Shown piece after piece: positions 8,703 to 17,230 of a DNA stretch of 64,000 nucleotides. Source of the stretch: Qipengyuania sp. HL-TH1 (GTDB lineage Bacteria; Pseudomonadota; Alphaproteobacteria; Sphingomonadales; Sphingomonadaceae); assembly GCF_036365825.1 (NCBI RefSeq), contig NZ_CP142675.1, positions 186,001 through 250,000 on the forward strand. The letters run 5' to 3'. The first letter of the stretch is position 1, and every line of letters begins with the position of its first letter. The translations under genes were made by a program, and so were the position numbers. Below the pieces are notes generated by a model. The model was not told where the DNA came from. It was given only the letters and a program-made list of their open reading frames with translations, and did no database searches.

Positions 8703-10277
8703 ATGAATCACACGCATACGGGCGAGGCCTCGCCGCAGGCCCTGCAATCGATCTGCATCGTCGGCGGCGGCACCGCGGGCTGGTCCGCCGCCGCGCTGCT
8801 ATCGCGTGTACTGCAGGGCAGCGGCTGCCGCATCACGCTGGTCGAATCGTCCGATATCCCGACCGTGGGGGTGGGCGAGGCGACGATCCCGCCGATCTTC
8901 GATTTCCTGCGCAATATCGGCGCCGACGAGGTTGCCTTCATCCGGCGCTGTCAGGCGACTTTCAAGCTGGGTATCCAGTTTCGCGACTGGCTGCACCGCG
9001 GGCACAGCTACTGGCATCCGTTTGGCAATCTGGGTGTCACCATCAACCAGCGGCCATTCCATCACTACTACTGGAAGAACCTCGCCGAGGGGCATGACGA
9101 GGGACTGGCCGATTTGTGTCCATCGGTCGCGCTGGCGGAAGACAACAAGTTCGCCTTCCCTTCGCCCGACGGCAACTGGCCGGGCGGTGCGGTGGCCTAT
9201 GCGCTGCATTTCGATGCCGGTCTGGTGGCCGCCTTCCTGCGCGAACATGCCGAGGCGGCGGGAGTCGAGCGGCTCGACCGCCGCATCCTGCGCGCCGAAC
9301 GCGGCGAGGGCGAGCACATTGCCGCGGTCCATTTCGACAATGGGGAATCGCTCTCGGCCGATTTCTACATCGATTGTTCGGGCTTTCGCGGGCTGCTGAT
9401 CGAAGAGGCGCTGGAGGCGGGCTTCGATGACTGGCGCCGCTGGCTACCCTGCGACCGCGCGGTCGCAGCACCGACCGCTGCGCAATCGGTTCGCGCGCCC
9501 TATACGGTGGCCACCGCGCGATCGGCGGGGTGGCAATGGCGTATTCCGCTCCATCACCGGACGGGCAACGGCCTCGTCTATTGCAGCGACTTCATCAGGG
9601 ATGACGACGCGGCCGAAGAACTGCGCGAGGGTCTGGGCGGTCCGCCGATTGCCAATCCGCGCGTGCTGCGTTTTACCCCGGGGCTGCGCAAACGCGTGTG
9701 GATCGGCAATTGCCTCGCGCTCGGCCTGTCGGCGGGGTTTCTCGAACCGCTCGAATCGACCAGCATCCATCTCATCCACACCGGGCTCAATCGCCTGCTC
9801 GACCTGTTTCCCGACCGCAGCTTCGACCCGGTGCTGATCGACAGCTACAATCGCGACGTCGAACGCGAATATGCGCATATTCGCGATTTCCTGCTGCTGC
9901 ATTATTGTCCCAACCAGCGCGAGGGCGAGCCCTTCTGGGACCATGTCCGCAATATCGAACTGCCCGATACGCTGGTAGAGAAGATGGCGCTGTTCGAGCG
10001 CACCGGGCGGATCATGTCGAAGCACCGCGAACTCTTCTCCGATATCAGCTGGTTCTATGTCGCCGCCGGTATGGGCTTGCGCCCGGCGGCGATCGACCCG
10101 CTAGTCGATGTCGCGCCGTTCGAGGAGGTGCGAAAGGTGATCGTGCAATTGCGCGACGCGATGGGCGCCTTTCGCGCAGCGGCGCCGACGCATGATGCGA
10201 TCCTCGACCGACTGCTCGATCCGAAGGAGACGCGGCGCCCCAATTTCGGTGCCGGAGCAGGCTGGGCCAACCGTTAG
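8703..10277 (+). CDS. Flavin-dependent tryptophan-halogenase-family protein
   Basis: A 524-residue member of the PrnA/tryptophan 7-halogenase family. The N-terminal GGGTAGW binds FAD, a Lys follows the GVGEATIP segment (in ATFKLGI), which matches the catalytic lysine region, and the family WxWxIP motif is present as GWQWRIP. FLEPLESTSIHLI matches the conserved Glu region. Such genes are regular partners of TonB-dependent receptors in sphingomonads and Caulobacter, where no halogenated product is known, so the physiological reaction is uncertain. The start is ATG 8703, with a GGGAG ribosome site; it follows the receptor after a hairpin. There are no biosynthetic genes nearby, so a natural-product role is unlikely. 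Confidence 0.85.
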   Translation: MNHTHTGEASPQALQSICIVGGGTAGWSAAALLSRVLQGSGCRITLVESSDIPTVGVGEATIPPIFDFLRNIGADEVAFIRRCQATFKLGIQFRDWLHRGHSYWHPFGNLGVTINQRPFHHYYWKNLAEGHDEGLADLCPSVALAEDNKFAFPSPDGNWPGGAVAYALHFDAGLVAAFLREHAEAAGVERLDRRILRAERGEGEHIAAVHFDNGESLSADFYIDCSGFRGLLIEEALEAGFDDWRRWLPCDRAVAAPTAAQSVRAPYTVATARSAGWQWRIPLHHRTGNGLVYCSDFIRDDDAAEELREGLGGPPIANPRVLRFTPGLRKRVWIGNCLALGLSAGFLEPLESTSIHLIHTGLNRLLDLFPDRSFDPVLIDSYNRDVEREYAHIRDFLLLHYCPNQREGEPFWDHVRNIELPDTLVEKMALFERTGRIMSKHRELFSDISWFYVAAGMGLRPAAIDPLVDVAPFEEVRKVIVQLRDAMGAFRAAAPTHDAILDRLLDPKETRRPNFGAGAGWANR

Positions 10278-10313
10278 AGGCTGACGGGCCTACAACGGGC
10301 ACTGTGATCGCGT

Positions 10314-11336
10314 CTAAGCCGGCGGAGGACCGACGGTCAGCCGTTCGATCAGCCGGTGGGTATGGATGACGGTGGGCCCCGGGTCCTCGCCCGCCAGTTG
10401 GCGCAGCAGCATGTCCGCAGCGGTATGCGCCATTTCGACGACCGGCTGCCGCACTGTCGTTAGCCGCGGCCAGACGACGCGGGCAATCTCGGAATCATCG
10501 AAGCCAACCACGCTGAGATCGGCGGGGACATCGAACCCCAGCTCGCGCGCGGCCGACATCGCGCCGACCGCCATGTCGTCATTCTCGGCGAGAATGGCGG
10601 TCGGGCGCAGCTTGCGCGAGAGGATCCGCTTGGTCGCTTCATAACCCGACTCAAAACTCCAATCGCCCGTTTCGATGAGCTCGGGCAGGTAGTCCACGCC
10701 CGCTGCATCGAAGGCCGCACGATAGGCGATCAGCCGCTGCGCGCTTACCGGGTGGTCGGGATCGCCCTTGATGATCGCGATCCGGCGATGGCCGTAGCCA
10801 AGCACATGATCCGCAATCTCGCGGGCCGCGGCGATATCGTTCATCGTCGTCGCGAGCCCCACGCCTTCGTGCGACTGCGGGGTGATCCGGGCGAACGGAA
10901 TGCGCGCCTGCGTGAGCCCGTCGAGAACCTCGGCGTGGTCGGACGCGGGCGGCGCGAGGATGACGCCGTCCAGCGCGGCGGAGCGGATGGTGCGGACAAC
11001 GTCCTGCGGATGGTCGGCGACGGATTCGACCGGCAGCACGATCAGCCGATACCGCTCCCCATGCAACCGCTCGAGCGCGCCGCGCTGCAATTCGACGACA
11101 TAGCTGGGGCTCGGCTTTTCATAGACGAGTCCAATGAGATAGGATTGCTGGCGCACCAGGCCCTGCGCCATCACATTGGGGTGGTAGTTGAGTTCCTTGG
11201 CCGCGCGCAGCACCTTCTTGCGCAGCGCGGGCGTGATATGCGGTTCGTCGTTGAAAACGCGCGACACGCTTTTCGGCGACACTTCCGCCAATTTGGCGAC
11301 ATCGACGATCGTCGATCGCTTTGCTCCGCGGGCCAT
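10314..11336 (-). CDS. LacI-family transcriptional repressor of the sugar locus
   Basis: A 340-residue LacI/GalR regulator. Residues 8-55 form the helix-turn-helix (TIVDVAKLAEVSPKSVSRV) plus hinge helix, and the remainder is the periplasmic-binding-protein-like effector domain with a VVGFDDSEIARVVWPRLTTV segment typical of the family. The open frame extends 63 codons upstream, but ATG 11336 starts the canonical N-terminus. It probably binds the TGTCAACGTTGACA sites and releases DNA when sugar binds. A half-site, TGTCAACG, occurs at 11367-11374, 31 bp upstream of its start, possibly for weak self-control. It is convergent with the halogenase-like gene. The 200-bp gap to the next gene holds nothing else recognised. 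Confidence 0.88.
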   Translation of the reverse strand: MARGAKRSTIVDVAKLAEVSPKSVSRVFNDEPHITPALRKKVLRAAKELNYHPNVMAQGLVRQQSYLIGLVYEKPSPSYVVELQRGALERLHGERYRLIVLPVESVADHPQDVVRTIRSAALDGVILAPPASDHAEVLDGLTQARIPFARITPQSHEGVGLATTMNDIAAAREIADHVLGYGHRRIAIIKGDPDHPVSAQRLIAYRAAFDAAGVDYLPELIETGDWSFESGYEATKRILSRKLRPTAILAENDDMAVGAMSAARELGFDVPADLSVVGFDDSEIARVVWPRLTTVRQPVVEMAHTAADMLLRQLAGEDPGPTVIHTHRLIERLTVGPPPA

Positions 11337-11536
11337 CGGCAATTCCGTGGCCCGATTGTCTTGCGTTGTCAACGGCGGGCTCCGGCGGTGTCTTGTAGTC
11401 AAACCGCAGGAAACCACTTCTTCCGGTCGGTGACGCGCCTCCGCCGCGCACAGATCCCGATGGGCCGCCGGGAGTTTCGCTCGCCGGTTCCCAATCCGAT
11501 TGACTTCTATAGCCGTGAGCCACACCCACCGAGAGG

Positions 11537-12658
11537 ATGCGGACGGCCGGACCCAAACTCATGCTCATCGGTGGCGGGCATGCGCATCTCGGGGTGTTGG
11601 CCGATTGGGTGCGCCGCGGCGGTCCCGAGGCACGCACAACATTGATTTCGCCACATCGCTACACGCGGTATTCGGGTATGGTCCCGGGAACGGTTGCGGG
11701 CGAATATGATGATGAACATGGACGCATCGATCTCGTGGCGCTTACCAGGCGGGCGGGGGTCGAACTGATCCTCGACCGCTGCGCCGCGATCGATCCGGAG
11801 CAGCGGACGATCGCCACGGGCAATGGCCGATCGGTCGGTTTCGACATCTGTTCGATCGATGTCGGCGGCGTGGGGCGAGCCAAGACTGTTCTCGGCATGG
11901 ATCCACGGATCGTCGACGTCCGGCCGATCGGCAGCTTCCTTGCGCGGTTGACCGAGTGGCAGAGCATTACGCGCGATATACCCAGGCACATAGTGGTGGC
12001 TGGCGGCGGTGCGGGCGGGGTGGAACTGGCCTTCGCCCTGCGCCGGCGTTTCGCCGGTGGGAACGCGCGTATCACGCTGGTAGCCGGGCGGGCTGGCCTG
12101 CTTGATAATCTCGGACGCCGGACCACCGTGCTGGCGCGGCGTGAGCTGGCGCGACAGGATATCCTTTCGATCGAAGAGGATGCGCGGATCGAGGCCGGCG
12201 CGCTCACCGCCGGGGGGCGCAGCATTGAGCCGGTCGACCTCATCGTCGCCTCGCTGGGCGCGGCGGCCCCGCGATGGCCGAAAGAGAACGGGCTCGCAGT
12301 CGACAACGACGGATACATCGCGGTCGACCGCTACCAGCGCTCGCTGTCGCATCCGCATATCCTTGCGGCGGGCGATGTCGCGGCGAGACAGGACCGCCGG
12401 GTGCCGCGTTCGGGCGTCCATGCCGTCCATACGGGCCCGGTCCTCGCTGCCAATTTGCGCTGCCTCGTCGCCGGTAAGGGGGGACTGCGCAGCTACCGCC
12501 CCCGGCCCGCCAGCCTCTATCTTCTCTCGACCGGATCGGGAAAAGCGATCGCAAGCTATGGCCCGTTTGCTGTGCAGGGGCGCTGGGCAGCCGCGTTGAA
12601 GCGCTGGATCGACCGGCGCTGGGTGACATCTTTCGCCAAATCGACCGATCCGGTGTAA
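11537..12658 (+). CDS. FAD/NAD(P) oxidoreductase of the SelD-associated family
   Basis: A 373-residue pyridine nucleotide-disulfide-like oxidoreductase. The N-terminus LMLIGGGHAHLG and the YSGMVPG segment are hallmarks of the family often fused to or encoded beside selenophosphate synthetase (TIGR03169). A second nucleotide-binding motif, VVAGGGAGGVELA, lies near residue 155, and HILAAGDVAA closes the FAD site. No selD or selenium gene occurs in the window, so a selenium role is not supported. It resembles NDH-2-like dehydrogenases in fold, but the electron acceptor is unknown. ATG 11537 abuts a GAGAGG; ATG 11561 is an alternative. It begins a plus-strand run of closely spaced genes. Confidence 0.75.
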   Translation: MRTAGPKLMLIGGGHAHLGVLADWVRRGGPEARTTLISPHRYTRYSGMVPGTVAGEYDDEHGRIDLVALTRRAGVELILDRCAAIDPEQRTIATGNGRSVGFDICSIDVGGVGRAKTVLGMDPRIVDVRPIGSFLARLTEWQSITRDIPRHIVVAGGGAGGVELAFALRRRFAGGNARITLVAGRAGLLDNLGRRTTVLARRELARQDILSIEEDARIEAGALTAGGRSIEPVDLIVASLGAAAPRWPKENGLAVDNDGYIAVDRYQRSLSHPHILAAGDVAARQDRRVPRSGVHAVHTGPVLAANLRCLVAGKGGLRSYRPRPASLYLLSTGSGKAIASYGPFAVQGRWAAALKRWIDRRWVTSFAKSTDPV

Positions 12659-12703
12659 CCCGCTCGCCCACGGCGACGAACAGGCGAGCGACAGAAAGAA
12701 CTC

Positions 12704-14842
12704 ATGAAAAAGATTCTCATCATTCTGGCCCTTGCTGTGCTGGTCGCGGCCTACTTCTTCTTCGGGCTAGGCGACTATCTTACCGTCGACGGCATCAAGC
12801 AGGTCGCAGGCGAGGTCGGCGGCTATTACGAGCGCAATCCGCTACAGGTCATTGCGCTGTTCTTCCTGACCTATGTCGCAGTGACCGCGGCATCCTTGCC
12901 CGGTGCAGCGGTGATGACGCTGGCGGCAGGCGCGCTGTTCGGGGTCGTGGTCGGCACTATCGTGGTCTCCTTCGCCTCGACATTGGGCGCCGTGCTGGCC
13001 TTTCTCGCTTCGCGCTATGTGCTGCGCGATACGATCGAACAGCGTTTCGGCGCGCGGCTCAAGACGGTGAACCAGGGGCTCGAACGCGACGGCGCATTCT
13101 ATCTCTTCACCATCCGCATGATCCCGCTGTTTCCGTTCTTCGTCGTCAACCTGGTCATGGGGCTGACGCGGATCAGGGCTCGCACATACGCTTGGGTTAG
13201 CCAGGTAGGCATGCTGCTGGGCACGATCGTTTATGTGAATGCGGGCACGCAGCTGGCGCAAATCGACAGTCTGGCAGGCATCGCTTCGCCCGCCGTGCTG
13301 GCCTCCTTCGCCCTGCTCGGTATCGCCCCCTGGATTGCCAAGGCGATCATCGGCTGGATCAAGCGCCGCAAGGTCTATGCCGGCTTTGCCAGGCCGAAGA
13401 GCTTCGATCGCAATCTGGTGGTGATCGGCGCCGGGTCGGCCGGCCTTGTGTCCTCGTTGATCGCCGCGACGGTCAAGGCGAAGGTGACGCTGGTCGAAGC
13501 GAACAGGATGGGGGGCGACTGTCTCAACACCGGCTGCGTGCCTTCGAAAGCGCTGATCAAGAGTGCCAAGGTCGCCGAACAGATGCGCCATGCGGATCGG
13601 TACGGCCTCGAGCCATCCGAACCCGAGATTCCTTTCCGGCAAACCATCGCCAGGGTGATGGGGGCGATAAAGACCATCGAGCCGCATGACAGCGTCGAAC
13701 GCTATACCGGCCTCGGGGTCGATGTGGTCGAAGGCTACGCCAAGGTCGTGGATCCGTGGACGGTCGAGATTGCACGCAAGGACGGGACGACGCAGCGCCT
13801 GACCACGCGCGCCATCGTGATCGCCGCGGGCGCCGAACCCTTCGTCCCCCAGATCGCGGGGCTGGAGGGAAGCGGGTATCTGACCAGCGACACCATGTGG
13901 GATGCCTTCGCGCAGATGGACCGCGTGCCTGCCCGCATCGCAGTGCTGGGCGGTGGACCGATCGGCTGCGAGCTGTCGCAGGCACTGGCCCGGCTCGGCT
14001 CAAGCGTGACGCAGGTCGAAATGGCGGACCGGGTACTGGGCCGCGAAGATCCCGAGGTGTCTGCCACCGCGAAGATTTCGCTGGAGGCGTCGGGTGTGTC
14101 AGTGTTGACCGATCACCGTGCGATCAGGGTCGCGGACGGGACCCTTTTTGCCGATTGCCATGGCGCGCAAGTCGGTATCGATTTCGACTGCCTGATCGTT
14201 GCCGTCGGGCGCGCCGCCCGGCTTACCGGCTACGGTCTTGAAGACATTGGCATCGACACGGCCAAGACGGTGGTCACGGACGAATTCCTGGCAACCAAGT
14301 TTCCCAATATCTACGCCGCTGGCGATGTGGCGGGTCCGTTCCAGTTCACGCATACGGCCAGCCACCAGGCTTGGTTTGCCAGCGTCAACGCGCTGTTCGG
14401 TCAGTTCAAGCGGTTCAAGGCGGACTACCGCGTCATCCCCGCGGTCACCTTCCTCGATCCGGAGATCGCGCGGGTCGGCATCAACGAGGTCGAGGCGGAA
14501 GAGCAGGGCATCGCTTACGAAGTCACCCGCTACGATCTCGACGATCTCGACCGCGCCATTGCCGAAAGCGAGACGCGCGGTTTCGTCAAAGTGCTGACCC
14601 CGCCCGGCAAGGACACCATCCTCGGTGCGACTATCGTCGGCGCGCATGCGGGCGAATTGCTGGCCGAATATGTGCTCGCAATGAAGCACGGACTGGGGCT
14701 CAACAAGATCCTCGGCACGATCCATTCCTATCCGACCATGGCGGAGGCGAACAAATTCGCCGCGGGCGAATGGAAGAAGGCGCACAAGCCCGAGGCGCTG
14801 CTCGCGCTGGTCGAGAAATATCACAATTGGCGCCGCGGTTAA
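12704..14842 (+). CDS. TVP38/DedA membrane domain fused to FAD-dependent oxidoreductase
   Basis: A 712-residue two-part protein. Residues 1 to about 215 are a VTT/TVP38 (SNARE-associated, DedA-like) membrane domain with several helices and a FxxRMIPLFPFFVVNLVMG motif. From about 235 it is a class I pyridine nucleotide-disulfide oxidoreductase: GAGSAGL, a redox-active CLNTGC pair (Cys273/Cys278), NAD(P) motif GGGPIGCE, and a dimerisation domain. The C-terminal motif reads HSYPTMAE, with Tyr where lipoamide dehydrogenases have the catalytic His, as in SthA-like enzymes. It is probably a membrane-anchored NAD(P)H-dependent reductase; the substrate is unknown. It starts 45 bp after the preceding flavoprotein, likely in one operon. 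Confidence 0.85.
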   Translation: MKKILIILALAVLVAAYFFFGLGDYLTVDGIKQVAGEVGGYYERNPLQVIALFFLTYVAVTAASLPGAAVMTLAAGALFGVVVGTIVVSFASTLGAVLAFLASRYVLRDTIEQRFGARLKTVNQGLERDGAFYLFTIRMIPLFPFFVVNLVMGLTRIRARTYAWVSQVGMLLGTIVYVNAGTQLAQIDSLAGIASPAVLASFALLGIAPWIAKAIIGWIKRRKVYAGFARPKSFDRNLVVIGAGSAGLVSSLIAATVKAKVTLVEANRMGGDCLNTGCVPSKALIKSAKVAEQMRHADRYGLEPSEPEIPFRQTIARVMGAIKTIEPHDSVERYTGLGVDVVEGYAKVVDPWTVEIARKDGTTQRLTTRAIVIAAGAEPFVPQIAGLEGSGYLTSDTMWDAFAQMDRVPARIAVLGGGPIGCELSQALARLGSSVTQVEMADRVLGREDPEVSATAKISLEASGVSVLTDHRAIRVADGTLFADCHGAQVGIDFDCLIVAVGRAARLTGYGLEDIGIDTAKTVVTDEFLATKFPNIYAAGDVAGPFQFTHTASHQAWFASVNALFGQFKRFKADYRVIPAVTFLDPEIARVGINEVEAEEQGIAYEVTRYDLDDLDRAIAESETRGFVKVLTPPGKDTILGATIVGAHAGELLAEYVLAMKHGLGLNKILGTIHSYPTMAEANKFAAGEWKKAHKPEALLALVEKYHNWRRG

Positions 14843-14869
14843 GCGCGTCCAAGCGGACTGGAGAATACC

Positions 14870-15301
14870 ATGCTCGGCAAGATATCCCTGCTCATCATGC
14901 GTGTCGGAACCGGCATGCTGCTGGTCCTGTGGGGCAGCGTCAGGCTGTTTGATGACGGCATGGGCACCAAGCTTGCAGAGAAGTATTACGGCGGGGTCGG
15001 CGCGGCGAGCAATATCCAGCTCGCCTTCGCCAGCGCCGAGGTGGTGATCGGCGCACTGGTCGTCCTCGGCCTGTTCCGGCGCGTGTCGCTGGTCGGCGCT
15101 GCCATCATCCTCGTTGGCGGCGCCTTGCCGATCTGGCGCCACTTTCTCGATCCCTTCGGACGGTATTTGTTCGCCAGCCCCGAGGAAGCAAACCTGCTGT
15201 TCTTCCCGTCGATCACCGTGGCGGGCGCCGCGCTTGCGCTGATCGCGTTTCGCGAACATGACACGCTGGCGCTCGACAACCTGGTCAAGCGGAAGGGCTG
15301 A
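14870..15301 (+). CDS. DoxX-like small membrane protein
   Basis: A 143-residue protein with four predicted membrane helices and the R(V/L)GTGMLLVLWG opening and LFASPEEANLLFF segment typical of DoxX-like proteins. Members are often linked to redox or thiol stress systems, but no reaction can be assigned. A GGAG ribosome site precedes the ATG, and the gene sits 27 bp after the fused oxidoreductase and 20 bp before the nucleoside transporter, consistent with cotranscription. Confidence 0.6.
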   Translation: MLGKISLLIMRVGTGMLLVLWGSVRLFDDGMGTKLAEKYYGGVGAASNIQLAFASAEVVIGALVVLGLFRRVSLVGAAIILVGGALPIWRHFLDPFGRYLFASPEEANLLFFPSITVAGAALALIAFREHDTLALDNLVKRKG

Positions 15302-15321
15302 ACGGCCAGCGAGGGGCGGCA

Positions 15322-16605
15322 GTGGAGATTTTCGACCAGTTTCGCGGCCTGATCGGCATCGCCTTGCTGATCCTGCTTGCCTGGGGCCTGTCCGAAGACC
15401 GCAGGGGCCGCCCGTCATGGGGGTGGATCGCAGGCGCGGTTGCCTTGCAGGCGTTCCTCGCGCTGCTGATCGTGCGTGTGCCGATCGTCTGGGATGCGGT
15501 CACGCTCGCCAATGAGGTCGTGGCTGCGATCGAGCGCGCGACGCTCGACGGCTCGTCCTACATGTTCGGTTATCTCGGCGGTGCCCCGCTGCCTTTCGCG
15601 CTCAAGGAAGGCGTGGCCGCCCCGGTGGTGATCGCCTTCCAGATCCTGCCGCTGGTGATCGTCTTCTCCGCGCTTGCCGCCTTGCTGTGGCACTGGGGCG
15701 TATTGCGCTGGCTGGTGAATGGCCTGTCCTTCCTCCTGCGCCGAACGCTCCGGGTCAGCGGCGTCGTCGGTCTGTCGGGCGGTGCGAACATGTTTCTCGG
15801 CGTGGTCGAGAGCCCGCTGGTGGTGCGCGCCTATTTCGCCCGGATGAGCCGCGCGGACCTGTTCCAGGTAATGGTGCTTGCGATGGCGACGATCAGCGGG
15901 GCGATCCTGATCCTTTATGCCACCACGCTCTCGCGGACCGTGCCCGATGCGGTGGGGCATATGATCTCGGCCTCGCTCATCTCGCTTCCAGCAGCACTGC
16001 TGATCGCGAAGCTGATGGTGCCGGGTGAGGCTGCGGTCGACGGTGAGAACGAGGGGGAGGCCGCGCTCAAGGTGCCCGGGTTGCGCTACGAATCGAGCAT
16101 CGATGCGATCATCAAGGGGACGATGGACGGGATGCAGCTGTTCCTCGCGGTGATCGCAGTGATCATCGTGGTTTTTGCGCTGGTTTCACTGGCCGACCAA
16201 GTGCTCGCGCTCTTGCCGTTGGTCGACGGCGATCCGCTGACGCTCAAGCGCGGGTTCGGCTGGCTGTTCGCCCCGCTGATGTGGCTGATCGGTGTGCCGT
16301 GGGGCGAGGCACAGGCCGCAGGCAGCCTGATGGGCACCAAGGCGATCCTCAACGAATATGTCGCTTATCTCGAACTCGCCGCTTTGCCGGGCGGCACCTT
16401 CGCTCCGCGCAGCCTGCTCATCGTGACCTATGCGCTGTGCGGCGTCGCCAATCTCGCGAGCATCGGGTTGCTGGTTTCGACGATCGGCACGTTATGCCCC
16501 GAGCGGCGCGGTGAAGTGGCGGGACTGGGCGTCCGCAGCTGGATCGCGGGGAATATGGCGACGGCCATGACCGGTGCCTGGATCGGGCTGATCACCTGGG
16601 CATGA
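15322..16605 (+). CDS. NupC-family concentrative nucleoside transporter
   Basis: A 427-residue inner-membrane nucleoside symporter of the CNT family. Recognisable segments include the GYLGG...PF start of the transport core, GLSGGANMFLGVVESPLVVRAY (the conserved G-X-F-L-G-X-X-E substrate region) and VPWGEAQAAGSLMGTKAILNEYVAY near the C-terminus. These carry the sodium- and nucleoside-binding residues known in Vibrio CNT. Translation starts at GTG 15322 after a GAGGGG ribosome site. Nucleoside specificity cannot be predicted. Confidence 0.88.
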   Translation: MEIFDQFRGLIGIALLILLAWGLSEDRRGRPSWGWIAGAVALQAFLALLIVRVPIVWDAVTLANEVVAAIERATLDGSSYMFGYLGGAPLPFALKEGVAAPVVIAFQILPLVIVFSALAALLWHWGVLRWLVNGLSFLLRRTLRVSGVVGLSGGANMFLGVVESPLVVRAYFARMSRADLFQVMVLAMATISGAILILYATTLSRTVPDAVGHMISASLISLPAALLIAKLMVPGEAAVDGENEGEAALKVPGLRYESSIDAIIKGTMDGMQLFLAVIAVIIVVFALVSLADQVLALLPLVDGDPLTLKRGFGWLFAPLMWLIGVPWGEAQAAGSLMGTKAILNEYVAYLELAALPGGTFAPRSLLIVTYALCGVANLASIGLLVSTIGTLCPERRGEVAGLGVRSWIAGNMATAMTGAWIGLITWA

Positions 16606-16624
16606 GCTGGAAGGAGGCCGACCG

Positions 16625-17230
16625 ATGTTCGACGCGAGGCTGCGCCCGCTGATCGACCCGCCGCTGAATCGCATCGGACGTGCGCTGGCAGCGGGCGGCG
16701 TGACGGCAAACATGCTGACCTTCCTCGGTCTCGTGCTCGGGCTGGCGGGCGCTGGCGCGATTGCCCTTGGCCAGCTTGCAATCGGGCTGGCGTTGATCAT
16801 CGCCAACCGGCTGCTCGATGGGCTCGACGGCGCCGTCGCGCGCGCCAACGGTCCCACCGCGCTGGGCGGCTATTTCGATATCGTCGCGGATTTCGCCTTC
16901 TACGTGTCGATCCCGCTGGCCTTTGGGTTCCTCGATCCCGCCAACACGCAAGCAGCCTTGGTGCTGGTCGCTGCGTTCGTGCTGACCGGGGTCAGCTTCC
17001 TGGCCTTCGCGGTTGTCGCGGCTGAGCGCGGCGAAGAAACCCGCGCGCATGGCCGCAAGAGCTTCTTCTATTCCACCGGACTTGCCGAAGGCGCGGAAAC
17101 GATCGCGGTGTTCATCGCCTTTGCGCTGTTCCCGGCATGGTTCGTGCCGATTGCCTATGGCTATGCCGCACTATGCGTGCTGACCGTGTTCCAGCGTAGC
17201 GCGCTGGCAGTGACGCAATTCAGGGATTGA
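16625..17230 (+). CDS. CDP-alcohol phosphatidyltransferase family membrane enzyme
   Basis: A 201-residue integral membrane enzyme that joins a CDP-linked lipid or alcohol to an acceptor hydroxyl. The family catalytic signature is complete: LLDGLDGAVARAN followed by GGYFDIVADF, giving the D..DG..AR...G...D...D metal-binding arrangement. About six helices are visible. It is the last gene of the 11.5-17.2 kb run, and its 3' end overlaps the convergent DUF1499 gene by 11 bp. The acceptor (inositol phosphate, serine, glycerophosphate or other) is not apparent. Confidence 0.82.
   Translation: MFDARLRPLIDPPLNRIGRALAAGGVTANMLTFLGLVLGLAGAGAIALGQLAIGLALIIANRLLDGLDGAVARANGPTALGGYFDIVADFAFYVSIPLAFGFLDPANTQAALVLVAAFVLTGVSFLAFAVVAAERGEETRAHGRKSFFYSTGLAEGAETIAVFIAFALFPAWFVPIAYGYAALCVLTVFQRSALAVTQFRD

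Noticed and set aside
8703..10277. Natural-product halogenation cluster
   Set aside because: There is no polyketide, peptide or tryptophan-modifying gene nearby; the gene belongs to the sugar-uptake locus.
11537..12658. Selenium metabolism locus
   Set aside because: The oxidoreductase family is SelD-associated, but no selD, selA, selB or tRNA-Sec is present in the window.
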